DNA from: Verrucomicrobiaceae bacterium
Lineage (GTDB): Bacteria; Verrucomicrobiota; Verrucomicrobiia; Verrucomicrobiales; Akkermansiaceae
Direction of reading: 5' to 3'
Length of the DNA: 46,536 nt
Assembly: GCA_027485615.1 (NCBI GenBank)
Contig: JAIXQS010000066.1
Location: forward strand, 1 to 46,536
The notes beneath the pieces are model-generated. The model saw only the letters and a program-made list of their open reading frames with translations. It was not told where the DNA came from and searched no databases. This document shows, piece by piece, positions 35,818 through 44,742 of the stretch (its first letter is position 1; the number at the start of each line of letters is the position of its first letter). Position numbers and translations under genes: made by a program.

Positions 35818-37350
35818 TCAATCCTTGTCTGGATAGAACTCGGCCATCTTGGCGACGAACTCATCGATGAAGACCTGAATCTCCGCCGTGGTGTTCTTGA
35901 TCCGACCGTTCAGGTAGGAATAGATGAACAAGGCGGGAATCGCGACGATGAGACCTGCCACGGTAGCAAGCAGTGCCGAAGCGATACCGGGGGCGATGGC
36001 GTTGACGTTCACCTCACCCTCCTTGGAAATGATGGCGAAGGTGATCATAACTCCGACCACCGTTCCTAGGAGACCGACGTATGGGCCACCCGCGATGCTG
36101 ATGGTGAGGTAAACCAGTCCGTCGGTCAGCTTATGATGAATCTGAACGAGTCCCGCATCGAGGGAAGAGCGGATGGCCTGGATGGAACGTGCCGTGAGGC
36201 CTTTTGTTTGATTCGGCCCTGGAGAAAGGCGGTGGCTGATTTCCTCGGAGCCGATGTGGTAGATTTCGTAGAACGGTGATTTCTGGATGATCGCCTGAGC
36301 TGCGGCATCCGCATTGCCACCAAAGCTGCTAACACTATCGCCGCAAGAGTGGTCGAGAGCGGTCAGATTGGAAGAAAGTGAGCGCCATTGGCGAAGGAAC
36401 TCGGCACTGCCTTTGTTGATCGAGTTGAGATAAAAGAGCTTTCTGACCGCAACCGACCATCCGATCAGAATCATGAGAACGCAGATCGCGATGGCGACCC
36501 AGCCGTCGAACATCATGTTCTTGGCGATGTCTCCGAACAGCATGACGTGTTCCAAGGCCTTGTTCTGCCCCCCGGGGTGCTTGACCTCCGCGTCGATCGC
36601 CTTGCCCATGGTTCCGTCGAAAGGAAGTTCACCTTTGCCTGATTCGATGGCCTTGGCAATGGAGCCCTCGGACTTGTTGATCGAGACAACGGCGGGAAGC
36701 CCGGAGCCCGTGTCAGCCGGAGGGGAAATGCCCTCGGTATTTTTATCCGTCGATGCGAAAAAGACAGAGGGCCCGGCGACAAAAAGGGTTCCTTCGATCG
36801 CGCGTCCCGCGAAGCCGAGAGCCTTGCCCTCGAAGCGATGGCCTCCGGCTATCGTTGCGAGACGCTTGATCCCAAGCTCCAGAACCTTAAGCCGCTCAAT
36901 CATCTCCGCTTTGGGATCGCCCACCGAGGTGAACGCCTTTTGATCGAGGTTCGCGACCTGATCGCGGTAAAGCTGAAACTCGGCGGGGTGGATGCGGGTG
37001 ACGAGCGCTTTGGAATACTGGTTAAGCAGACCCGATGTGTAGGTGAATTCACCTTTGCGGGTATCCAGATCACGCTCGAGAACCTTGATCTTGGTGGTGC
37101 GCAGCTCCTCCTCACGTTCGAGGGCGCGGAGCTCCCTGGCGAGAGAGAGAGCTTCGTCGTCCAGACGGTTCACGTCGTTGTAGAGCGCGCGACGCAGATC
37201 CGCGTATTCCTTCTGGGTGCTTTGGAGCTCACTGGTGGCTTTATCCAGCGAGGCGCGGGCATTCTCGTTCGGATTCGGGGCGGTGTTCGCTCCGGCTGGG
37301 AGGGAACAGGCCACGAGCAGCGTGGCGATGGCTAGGGTGCGGGGTATCAT
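35818..37350 (-). CDS. exbB: Extended ExbB/MotA-TolQ-family protein
   Basis: 510 residues, about twice the size of a normal ExbB. A signal peptide (residues 1-21) is followed by a long helical, probably coiled-coil periplasmic domain (about 28-130) and a further periplasmic part. The C-terminal MotA/TolQ/ExbB domain (about 280-510) has three membrane helices and the conserved GLLGTVVGVMITFAIISKEG segment. This layout matches TtpC, the extra component of Vibrio TonB2 systems. Here one gene may do both jobs, as no second exbB is present. It overlaps the DUF3450 gene by 4 bp. Confidence 0.9.
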   Translation of the reverse strand: MIPRTLAIATLLVACSLPAGANTAPNPNENARASLDKATSELQSTQKEYADLRRALYNDVNRLDDEALSLARELRALEREEELRTTKIKVLERDLDTRKGEFTYTSGLLNQYSKALVTRIHPAEFQLYRDQVANLDQKAFTSVGDPKAEMIERLKVLELGIKRLATIAGGHRFEGKALGFAGRAIEGTLFVAGPSVFFASTDKNTEGISPPADTGSGLPAVVSINKSEGSIAKAIESGKGELPFDGTMGKAIDAEVKHPGGQNKALEHVMLFGDIAKNMMFDGWVAIAICVLMILIGWSVAVRKLFYLNSINKGSAEFLRQWRSLSSNLTALDHSCGDSVSSFGGNADAAAQAIIQKSPFYEIYHIGSEEISHRLSPGPNQTKGLTARSIQAIRSSLDAGLVQIHHKLTDGLVYLTISIAGGPYVGLLGTVVGVMITFAIISKEGEVNVNAIAPGIASALLATVAGLIVAIPALFIYSYLNGRIKNTTAEIQVFIDEFVAKMAEFYPDKD

Positions 37351-38126
37351 GGCTGTATGATGGGAAGATTGGTAAAGGAAACTTCTGTTTCGCTGGTCGC
37401 GGTGACCAACAGTTTAAGGATTTGCGGGGCGAGTTCGTTGCGCTCTTGGAACTTCCAACCGTCCGCGTTCGCGCGTCCTGCCAGAGCAAAGCTGCCGTTC
37501 TCATTCACCGCATAGGCGAAGGCCAGACCGAAATAAACGACCTGCATGTTGAATTCCTCGCCCTTGGAATTTTTATGAAGCTCCGGAAACACATGGACGC
37601 CTTGCTGGAATTTCTCCACATCGGCCATCAGTTCGGTGACAGTTACCAGCCGCTTGGAAATCACCTCGGTCTGGGCGTCGGCGGGCAGCATCAGGCATTT
37701 CTGGATCGCCTCCATGCCTTGGGTAACCTTGGGATTTTTCCTGAGAGGCTCCGGAAAAAGCGGGAATTTAGAAGCCAAATCCTCTTCCATGATCCTCAGC
37801 TGGGTTTTCAATACGTCCTCGGCCGCAGTGAGGCGATCCCTTTCGGATACCTTGTCTAGGGACTGCTGGTCGCCACCTTCTTTGCGAGTCTTCGCCGAGG
37901 CGATCTGTTCCTTGAGAGTGGCAATTTCGCTTTGAAGCCCTTCCTTGTAAAAGGTCAGAATCTCCTGATCTCGCGTCCAATCGTTCTCTTCCTGCTGGAT
38001 CTGGCGCATCGCCTCGACCCATTCGTTGACAGTGACACGGAGCTCTTCCGTGGGAGAGATTACCGGCTCCTGGGCTTGTAGGAACGGGGAAAATCCAAGG
38101 ATTAGAAAAAATGGTAAATGGCGCAT
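37347..38126 (-). CDS. DUF3450 periplasmic protein of TonB cluster
   Basis: 259 residues from the ATG at 38124-38126. A signal peptide (ends FLQAQ) is followed by a long helical region with heptad-like pattern (EILTFYKEGLQSEIATLKEQ to about residue 120). A compact alpha/beta domain with MQVVYFGLAFAYAVNENGSF and AGRANADGWKFQER follows. DUF3450 genes stand first in ExbB(TtpC)-ExbD-TonB-TPR clusters of gammaproteobacteria, as here. The role is not proven. Its start is 78 bp past the beta-helix gene, with a terminator in between. Confidence 0.85.
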   Translation of the reverse strand: MRHLPFFLILGFSPFLQAQEPVISPTEELRVTVNEWVEAMRQIQQEENDWTRDQEILTFYKEGLQSEIATLKEQIASAKTRKEGGDQQSLDKVSERDRLTAAEDVLKTQLRIMEEDLASKFPLFPEPLRKNPKVTQGMEAIQKCLMLPADAQTEVISKRLVTVTELMADVEKFQQGVHVFPELHKNSKGEEFNMQVVYFGLAFAYAVNENGSFALAGRANADGWKFQERNELAPQILKLLVTATSETEVSFTNLPIIQP

Positions 38127-38146
38127 GGCGGTGAAGTGCGGATAGT

Positions 38147-38179
38147 AAAAAGGGGTCGCCGGCATTTGCCGACGACCCC
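38147..38179 (-). terminator. Intrinsic terminator after the beta-helix gene
   Basis: On the minus strand GGGGTCG...CGGCA pairs with TGCCG...CGACCCC with one mismatch, followed by TTTTT. It is 25 bp past the beta-helix stop but upstream of the DUF3450 start, so it would reduce transcription into the TonB genes rather than end the cluster. Confidence 0.85.
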
Positions 38180-38203
38180 AGTGTGACGATTTCGTCAGAT
38201 TAC

Positions 38204-40207
38204 TTACGGAGCTGCGATCCGGAAGCGGTAGAACTGCTTGTCAGCAGGAACGTTGGGAATGGTCAACGTCGCGTTGCCAACCGATGTGAACGGAGGCACG
38301 AGGTTCGCCGAGCTCTCAACAGGGATGTTGAGGGTGGCGGAGCTGCCGGACTTCTGGACGATGATGTCGTCCGCGCTCAGGTCCTGAATGTTCGACAGCG
38401 TGTAAAGGCTGAAGTTATTCGGGTTGGATGTCACCGATGTCTGACCAGCGGTGAAGTTGTCGTTGAACTGAGCCGTGGTCTTGAGGGTTCCCAAAACCGT
38501 GGTGGCGTCGTTCACAGCGGCATTGAAGCCGAGTGCGGTGTTCGCCGCTTCGACCGTGTCGGAGATGCCGTCACCGTCAGCGTCGGCCATGCCGGAAACG
38601 CCATCCACAAGCACACCTGAGGTGCTCAGTTTAGTCCAACCGATTGCCCAGTTCTGTGCTCCGAAGGCTCCGCGGTATGCGACCGTGATCGGAGCACCGC
38701 CCTGGAGGGTGGCGCCGTTCGCCGTCAGAAGCGCGGATGTTGTGGTCGGACGTGGGTCGATGGCTGTCAGGAACGTGCCGGTGCCCGGACCGCTGCCTAC
38801 CGCCGTCGTGCGGGTGTAGGTGCGCAGTTCGGGGATGGTGCCGCCCGCCGAGTTGCTGTTCTGGGCTACGCCGAGGCTGTTGTAGAACAGGTTTTTGCTG
38901 TTCGTGCCGCTGACGTAGGTGGTGTTGGTGCCGGATGTCGCGTCGCCGAAGCGGCCGATCGTGTTGTGCGCGGCGGCCGGGGATGCTCCCGTCGAGGTCG
39001 CGTTGTCCCTGAAGTTCACCAGATCCTGTGTGAAGTCGTGGAACACCGAGTTATAGAACTCGCCGTTGAAGTAATCTTCGATCGTGAGAGCGAAGTTGCC
39101 TTTTTCGGTGAGAACCTGTCCGGTGTTGGTTGCGATGGTGGACTTCGTGTTCGTGCTACCCGGGCCGATGAGCGTCATGTTGTAGAACACGGGCTTCGAC
39201 AGGGTCAGGCCATTGTTGAAGCCGGCCGTCTGGTTAGTCGCGTTGCTCGGGGAGGACTCGATGCCGTCGAGCTCGTTGCCGCCGTCGGCAAGACCTGGGT
39301 TCTGGATAGCGAAGAGGAACTGGTGCGTGCCGGTGTGGCCGCTGTCCATGTCGAAGCTATCGTCCTGGATGAACGCCGAGACGAGGTTCTTCGTCGAATC
39401 CGTGCCGCCGAACCACTCGTAGCCGTCGTCGGAGTTCGCGTAGACTTCCACGAACTCGATGACGGTGCCGCTGCCGACGCCGCCCATGGTCAGACCGTTA
39501 ATCTCTTTGGACGTGGCGAACTCGTAGCCGCCGTGGCGGATCGAGACGTAGCGGAGGATGCCGGAGTCGTCCGCATCGTCACGTGGGAAGGTGGAGTCGA
39601 AACCGTAGGTGATCGCATCGGAGAGACCGTCGTTCGGAGCCGTATCGGGAGTGCCTTGGGGAAGGAAACCTTCGATCTCAGCCTTGCCGATGTTTGCGCC
39701 GGTGGCGTCCGCATGCGAAACATACGCGTTGCCGAGGAGGACGATACCGCCCCACTGGGCGACCGATGCGGAGGTTGGTGCGGTGGCAATCACGCTATCA
39801 CCGTTCAAATCCAGGCTTATGGTTGCTTCCAGATCCTGGATGGAACTGAAAACGATAGGCTCTGCGCTGGTGCCGTTAGCCACAAGGCGGCCGCCACGGC
39901 ATGCGATGATGGCGCCGACCTTGTCGTCCGTCTTCGATCCGGGGGTGCCGTTGTCGCTGAAAGAACTATAGATCTTGGTTCCAGGCTCGATGGTAAGCGT
40001 CTGGCCGTTTCTGATGAAGAGGCGGTCAGTGATGATGTACTGATTGTCCTTCGTCCATGTCTGGCTGGCAGTAAGGGTGCGCACACCAAGCGTAGCATTC
40101 TGCTCCGTAAGTGTGGCATCTGTCATGACATCAATCCGTGCGGCGTTAGCGCCTCCAGCGATGCCGAGAGCCAATAAAATGGCTTTGGGGATAGTTTGTG
40201 GTCTCAT
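38204..40207 (-). CDS. Large secreted right-handed beta-helix-like protein
   Basis: A 667-residue secreted protein (signal peptide ends ANA, about residue 22). The first half has beta-helix-type repeats (RLFIRNGQTLTIEPGTKIYS, ACRGGRLVANGTSAEPIVFS, GILRYVSIRHGGYEFATS). A Ca2+-binding thrombospondin-3-like motif, DADGDGISDTVEAAN, is near residue 550. Similar proteins accompany TonB-dependent receptors in Bacteroidota and Proteobacteria, often in phosphate-starvation sets. It is 117 bp downstream of the receptor gene. Exact function unknown; surface binding of substrate is an inference. Confidence 0.75.
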   Translation of the reverse strand: MRPQTIPKAILLALGIAGGANAARIDVMTDATLTEQNATLGVRTLTASQTWTKDNQYIITDRLFIRNGQTLTIEPGTKIYSSFSDNGTPGSKTDDKVGAIIACRGGRLVANGTSAEPIVFSSIQDLEATISLDLNGDSVIATAPTSASVAQWGGIVLLGNAYVSHADATGANIGKAEIEGFLPQGTPDTAPNDGLSDAITYGFDSTFPRDDADDSGILRYVSIRHGGYEFATSKEINGLTMGGVGSGTVIEFVEVYANSDDGYEWFGGTDSTKNLVSAFIQDDSFDMDSGHTGTHQFLFAIQNPGLADGGNELDGIESSPSNATNQTAGFNNGLTLSKPVFYNMTLIGPGSTNTKSTIATNTGQVLTEKGNFALTIEDYFNGEFYNSVFHDFTQDLVNFRDNATSTGASPAAAHNTIGRFGDATSGTNTTYVSGTNSKNLFYNSLGVAQNSNSAGGTIPELRTYTRTTAVGSGPGTGTFLTAIDPRPTTTSALLTANGATLQGGAPITVAYRGAFGAQNWAIGWTKLSTSGVLVDGVSGMADADGDGISDTVEAANTALGFNAAVNDATTVLGTLKTTAQFNDNFTAGQTSVTSNPNNFSLYTLSNIQDLSADDIIVQKSGSSATLNIPVESSANLVPPFTSVGNATLTIPNVPADKQFYRFRIAAP

Positions 40208-40279
40208 TTTTATGTTGTTGGTTGGGTTGTCGGATGAAATTCATATCGACGATTCAAAAATTGGACGCTGACCACCTTC

Positions 40280-40301
40280 TGTCACCCCGCTTCGGGTGAC
40301 A
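40280..40301. other. Intercistronic stem-loop between receptor and beta-helix genes
   Basis: TGTCACCC (40280-40287) pairs perfectly with GGGTGACA (40294-40301) around CGCTTC. No T tract follows on the minus strand, so it is likelier an mRNA-stability or processing element than a terminator. Confidence 0.6.
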
Positions 40302-40324
40302 ATTCCGTCAGATAGCAAGAACGG

Positions 40325-43300
40325 TCAGAAAGAAACCTCGGCCTCGAAGTAAAAAGTGCGCCCCAAATCGTCGTTCGTGAAAACACGCCCGTCGTAGAGG
40401 TATGTGTCCTCGGCTCCCAGCAGGTTCTTCACCCCGACGCGGAATGTGTAATCCGCCTCATTGATTACCATCGATTTCGCCATAATGAGGTCAAAGGTGC
40501 TGATATCCTGTCGACCCACCTCCGAGTCTCTAGGGGTGCGCTTAAGAATGCTCGGATAGGCGCCCGTGAAATTGTAAACGAGGTTCGTGGTCAGATTCCA
40601 TGGCTCATAATCGTGGGTGAGCGTGAAATTCGCGATGTATTCCGGCTGGTATGGAAGCGCACTGCTCACCGGTATGGGAGCCACCGGCCCTTCCTGGAAA
40701 TAATCGAGAATGGCGTCGATGTAGGTGAAGTTCCCAGAAAAAGTGAATGGCCCCACGTCCTTGACTTCCGCCTCAAGCTCAATCCCGCTGATTTCCGCCT
40801 TGAAGTTCTCGGTGACTCCGCCCGATTCAATGGAGTCGCGGTAGATAATCTCGTTCGCCGGACTGAAGATTGCGACCAGGGGACGGTCGAGTTTTTTATG
40901 GAAAAGGCCGGTGCGAAGGGTGAGTGTGTCGGTGGCGGCGTATGTTAGGGCCAAATCGAGGTTATCAATCTCGGTGTTTGATAGGGCGGCGTTGCCTCGG
41001 CGACCGATTCCCGAAGCCTGATCGACACTGACCGTCGGCACAAACTCCCAAAAGGTCGGGCGTGCCGTAGTTTTCGACCATCCCATCAACCAAGAGAACT
41101 TGTCCTCGAAAGCCGCAGAACCAAGTGTAACGGTCGGCAGATAGTCCTCACGGGGATTGCGGGACAAGACATCATTTTCGATATTCGTAAGCACCGCCTC
41201 CAGCGCGGATGAAACTTCCGGGGGATTCCTAAACCTGACTATGTAGGCCTCTTTCTCATAGCGCAAGCCACCGGTCAGGAAAGACTTGTCCCACTGGAAG
41301 CGTCCGTTGAGGAACCACGCAGACTGATCCAGTTCCGTGTCCAGATTCTCCACACCACCCTCACCCAAGAAGTTCGTATAATAGGGACCGTCCTGTAGCG
41401 TGCCGTTGAAGTAGTTTGATATCAGGTCGGGGTTTGCGGCCAACTCCTCGGCAAGTCCGTTTGTCGTGAGCGCACCAGCGGAGAATCCCGTGCCTGCAGA
41501 ATCGTTCCTGAGTGTGAGGTCGTAGACGCGGGAACGGACGGAACGATCTTTGGAGAAAGTGGAAGCCCCGGCGCGAACCTCGAAGAGGCGCTCGTCGTTT
41601 TCGTCGTCAAAATAGAAAGGCAACGTGAAAGAAGCCTTCTGATCCAAGGCGCGCTCGCTGGTGATATCCGACCGGCGCTGGAACCTGAGACGACCCTCCG
41701 CTGACCCTGTATAGTTATTGATTTCCACCGTATTGACAACGGTCTGCCCGCCCAGCACCCCGTCCGGGGCGATCCTTGGGAGTCCACTCGATATCTCCTG
41801 TTCACGGACGAACTCCTCGGAAGTTAGCCCGACAATCACAGGACGGAGTTCGTCCCAGGTAGTGATCGATGGATCATAGGGTATGTTGGAACTGTCGAGA
41901 GCGTCCGTGAAAGAATTGAACAAGTCGGTGTTCGCCTGCTCGGTGAAGGGTGCCAACGCTTCCGGAGAGAAATCCATCTCACCAAAACTGAAAAAGCTCG
42001 AGTACGGGCGGGATTCGCTGGCTTTACTGTCAGTGATGTTCCAATCAAAACTCGGGCCGCGAGGCCCAAGTTGATGCTCCCCTTGCAGCTGTAGAATCTG
42101 CATGTCACGGGCGGTCGAGCCGATGTCCCAGAACCCGCGGTAATAAACCGCGTCCCCTCCAAACGTGTCGAAAACGGCGGGGCTGGTGAGCAGTCCGAAG
42201 TTCGATCCATCGTCCTGCCTTGAACCCCTCGCGACAGTATCCTCCGCGATGTGCTTGTCGAAAAATGTGGCTTTCACGGTGTGATTTTCACCGACGGAAA
42301 TCGCCGCTGAAAAGAAAGCGGAGGTGTCAACGGAGCGGGAATAATCATCACGCAAGAAACCGGTCTGGAAAGCCGGGTTGCTGTTATTCGAGGAGTTGTT
42401 GTCGTCCCCCGATGATTGGCTCAACGCCGTGATCATACCAAGCTTCACCAGATCGTTGACCTGGAAGCTCTCGCCATAGGTGAAACCATAGGACTCCCCG
42501 ATGCGTGTCTTGTCCTTCGCAGGAAGAAAGCTCTGGGAATCATGAAGGGTGCTCCAGCGCTGAGACAGGTCCGCCGGCGCGGTGTTGCCGGTGTCCAAGA
42601 ACACTACGTCACCAATCGCGTTGGTTCTCTCCAGCACTGTCGGCATCTTCGGTCGTGTGCTCCCCAAAAAATCATAATCCTCGCCGGGATGGATGAACAT
42701 TTCGTCATCGTCGCCGTCGTTGAAGGAAAATTTCGTCTTGAAGCTGAGAATGCGCTCCTCGGGGAAAGCGCGTGTGACAATGTTGATAGCACCTCCCCCG
42801 AAATCCCCGGGCAACCAGGGTGAATACGTCTTATCGACGTTGATCGCCTCGATCACGCCGGTGGGGAAAAGGTCTAGCTGGACGGCCTTACGCGACGGAT
42901 CCGCCGATGCGATTTGTCCACCGTTGAATGTGGTTGAAACGTAGCGGTCCGCCAAACCACGGACAACCGCGTATTTACCATCCACGATGTTCGCACCAGC
43001 CACCTTGCCGATCGCCTCACCCGCGTCACTGACCGCTGATTTCTCAAAGTCATCACGGGACAGGCTGGATGTCAGAGTCGGGGTCTCCATCTGAAGGCTG
43101 AGATTGAAATCCCCCGCGGAATCCCCTTGGTATTCGCCGACGATGGTTTCCTCTTCCAGGGTGGTTTCGTCTACGGTGTCGTCTGTAGGTCTTGCGCGGA
43201 GGCCGAAGCGGATTTCAGAGGGGGAGCCTTCGATGACGGTGACGACGGTGGTGTCGGTGAAATAACCGAGCTGTGAGGCCTCTATATTGAAGGTTCCGGC

Positions 43301-43840
43301 GGGCAGGCCGGCGAACTGGAAACGGCCTTGCGCGTCCGCTTCCGCGGTGCGGCCGCTGCCGACGAGTTCGATGAGTGCGCCGGGGATGGGATCGAGGCTG
43401 GTGGCATCGGAGACCTCGCCGACCACGATGCCGTTGCCGACCGCGTTTTCCAGGAGGGCGAGACCGGCGGGATTGCCTTGAACCGGCATGCCGTCCGGCG
43501 GGGCGATGGGATCGAGATCACCGGGCAGCCATGGCAGATCGGCTGGGGCCTGCGGCAACAGCGGGGAGACAGCGGGCGCGATGGCGAAGCCGGGGAATGC
43601 TTCCTGTGCAGGAAATTTTCCGGGAACCTGCGCGGGCAGCGGGACGGATGGAAGCGGCCAGGCAAAGGGGTTGGAGGTCGATTCCCGCGCATCCCAAGTG
43701 GCAGCAACAAGCGGCAGCGGCGGCATGGCCATGGCGAAGGTCGTGACAACAGTGATCAGGCGCAGGCAAGAACCTTGCTGGCATGGTGTCGTTTCGCCAT
43801 GCGGGTTGAAATGCTGCTTGAATTTTTGGAATGGTGCCAT
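40325..43840 (-). CDS. TonB-dependent outer-membrane receptor with carboxypeptidase-regulatory-like domain
   Basis: 1171 residues. A signal region (about 25-47) precedes an unusually Pro-rich segment (about 55-125). A CarboxypepD_reg-like domain follows (about 137-215: GIVVGEVSDATSLDPIPGAL, FQFAGLPAGTFNIEASQLGY). The plug is at about 255-360 (AIGKVAGANIVDGKYAVVRG, YSPWLPGDFGGGAINIVTR). A large barrel ends in Phe (GRTFYFEAEVSF). It imports a ligand using the TonB complex encoded downstream. The ligand is unknown; the porin and a Pho-box-like site suggest phosphate-containing compounds. The exact start is uncertain because the first 24 residues precede the signal. Confidence 0.92.
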   Translation of the reverse strand: MAPFQKFKQHFNPHGETTPCQQGSCLRLITVVTTFAMAMPPLPLVAATWDARESTSNPFAWPLPSVPLPAQVPGKFPAQEAFPGFAIAPAVSPLLPQAPADLPWLPGDLDPIAPPDGMPVQGNPAGLALLENAVGNGIVVGEVSDATSLDPIPGALIELVGSGRTAEADAQGRFQFAGLPAGTFNIEASQLGYFTDTTVVTVIEGSPSEIRFGLRARPTDDTVDETTLEEETIVGEYQGDSAGDFNLSLQMETPTLTSSLSRDDFEKSAVSDAGEAIGKVAGANIVDGKYAVVRGLADRYVSTTFNGGQIASADPSRKAVQLDLFPTGVIEAINVDKTYSPWLPGDFGGGAINIVTRAFPEERILSFKTKFSFNDGDDDEMFIHPGEDYDFLGSTRPKMPTVLERTNAIGDVVFLDTGNTAPADLSQRWSTLHDSQSFLPAKDKTRIGESYGFTYGESFQVNDLVKLGMITALSQSSGDDNNSSNNSNPAFQTGFLRDDYSRSVDTSAFFSAAISVGENHTVKATFFDKHIAEDTVARGSRQDDGSNFGLLTSPAVFDTFGGDAVYYRGFWDIGSTARDMQILQLQGEHQLGPRGPSFDWNITDSKASESRPYSSFFSFGEMDFSPEALAPFTEQANTDLFNSFTDALDSSNIPYDPSITTWDELRPVIVGLTSEEFVREQEISSGLPRIAPDGVLGGQTVVNTVEINNYTGSAEGRLRFQRRSDITSERALDQKASFTLPFYFDDENDERLFEVRAGASTFSKDRSVRSRVYDLTLRNDSAGTGFSAGALTTNGLAEELAANPDLISNYFNGTLQDGPYYTNFLGEGGVENLDTELDQSAWFLNGRFQWDKSFLTGGLRYEKEAYIVRFRNPPEVSSALEAVLTNIENDVLSRNPREDYLPTVTLGSAAFEDKFSWLMGWSKTTARPTFWEFVPTVSVDQASGIGRRGNAALSNTEIDNLDLALTYAATDTLTLRTGLFHKKLDRPLVAIFSPANEIIYRDSIESGGVTENFKAEISGIELEAEVKDVGPFTFSGNFTYIDAILDYFQEGPVAPIPVSSALPYQPEYIANFTLTHDYEPWNLTTNLVYNFTGAYPSILKRTPRDSEVGRQDISTFDLIMAKSMVINEADYTFRVGVKNLLGAEDTYLYDGRVFTNDDLGRTFYFEAEVSF

Positions 43841-43922
43841 GGCGTACGGAATGGCCTCATTGCGGAGCCATCTTTACGCGCTGGGAGTAGTCGTTAGAGC
43901 CGCCGCCATGAAGCGGCGCTTC

Positions 43923-43940
43923 GTGACGCTTTTGTAACAA
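43923..43940 (-). promoter_or_regulatory. Candidate Pho box upstream of the receptor gene
   Basis: On the minus strand TTGTTACAAAAGCGTCAC has two half-sites (TGTTAC, CGTCAC) spaced 11 bp and agrees at about 13 of 18 positions with the enterobacterial PhoB box. It lies 83 bp before the receptor ATG in the divergent spacer shared with the fasciclin gene. No PhoB gene is in the window. Confidence 0.35.
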
Positions 43941-44016
43941 TTCGATTCTACCGGGGATCTGTCGGGAGGAGAAAGTATACGTTATGTGGAATTTCTGCCA
44001 CCAACCCCCTAACGAC

Positions 44017-44565
44017 ATGAAAAAATCATTACTTATTATTGGGCTCATTACTCTTCCAATCGCAACCTACACAACCGCGGCCGAGACGGAAACTACGCCC
44101 CAGGAAGCGGTTACAGAAGCCGCTGCTGCCATCCCCGCGGATGGCGAGCAAGGCCTTGTGGAAACGCTCAAGAAGTCTGGCTACACCGTGTTTGCCGAGC
44201 TGGTGGAAATGACGGGTGTCCTGAGCGAACTCAAGGAAGGAGAGCCATTTACATGTTTCGCGCCGCGAAATGATGCTTTCAACATGAAGATCTTCAATAA
44301 ACTCAAGGAGGAACCAGGCAACGAAGAACTTCTCGATCTCGTCAGATACCACTTTCTCCAGGATGACCAAACCAAGGATCTCATCCTGATCTCGAGACGT
44401 GTGAAGACGTTGAACGGCAAATTCGTGTTATACTGGATAACCAAAGGGGAAATCAGCATCAACAATCATTCGGAACTCATCGAGGCAGACATCAAGACCA
44501 AGGGAGGCCTGATACACGGTGTCTCTGAAATTCTGAGACCTGATGTAGAAGGAGCGCTCCCTTGA
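44017..44565 (+). CDS. Secreted fasciclin (FAS1) domain protein
   Basis: 182 residues from the ATG at 44017 (MKKSLLIIGLITLPIATYTT, a signal peptide). A short Ala/Glu-rich linker precedes one FAS1 domain (about 50-180): TLKKSGYTVFAELVEMTGV, FTCFAPRNDAFNM (the H1-type motif), and the closing GGLIHGVSEILRP (IHVID-like H2 motif). FAS1 domains mediate adhesion or extracellular binding. It is divergent from the receptor gene and ends 3 bp before the convergent mini-CdaR gene. Confidence 0.88.
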   Translation: MKKSLLIIGLITLPIATYTTAAETETTPQEAVTEAAAAIPADGEQGLVETLKKSGYTVFAELVEMTGVLSELKEGEPFTCFAPRNDAFNMKIFNKLKEEPGNEELLDLVRYHFLQDDQTKDLILISRRVKTLNGKFVLYWITKGEISINNHSELIEADIKTKGGLIHGVSEILRPDVEGALP

Positions 44566-44568
44566 CCG

Positions 44569-44742
44569 TCACTTCCTCGGCTGCAGGGTGCGTTCGTCTA
44601 CGGGCAAGGCTTTCGGCGGCGAGTTTTCCGCGTCATTGCCCTCGGGATTTCCGAGGTTGCTCTTAATCAGAAACCAGATCCCGGTTGCCAGAAGGAGACA
44701 GAGGATCTTGGCGATCCAGTTTTTCGACAGTTTCAGTTTCAT
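44569..44742 (-). CDS. Mini-CdaR-like single-helix membrane protein
   Basis: A 57-residue protein (ATG 44740-44742) whose start lies inside the 3' end of cdaA, overlapping by 80 bp in another frame. Residues 4-26 (KLSKNWIAKILCLLLATGIW) match the N-terminal membrane helix of CdaR/YbbR proteins, the regulators encoded beside cdaA in Firmicutes. The four YbbR periplasmic repeats are missing; only a short charged tail follows. It may be a reduced CdaR that touches CdaA within the membrane. Confidence 0.6.
   Translation of the reverse strand: MKLKLSKNWIAKILCLLLATGIWFLIKSNLGNPEGNDAENSPPKALPVDERTLQPRK

Noticed and set aside
38966..40177. A 403-codon plus-strand frame opposite the beta-helix gene
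   Set aside because: Low-complexity Val/Asp/Gly-rich translation with no motif; the minus-strand frame has a signal peptide and repeat pattern.
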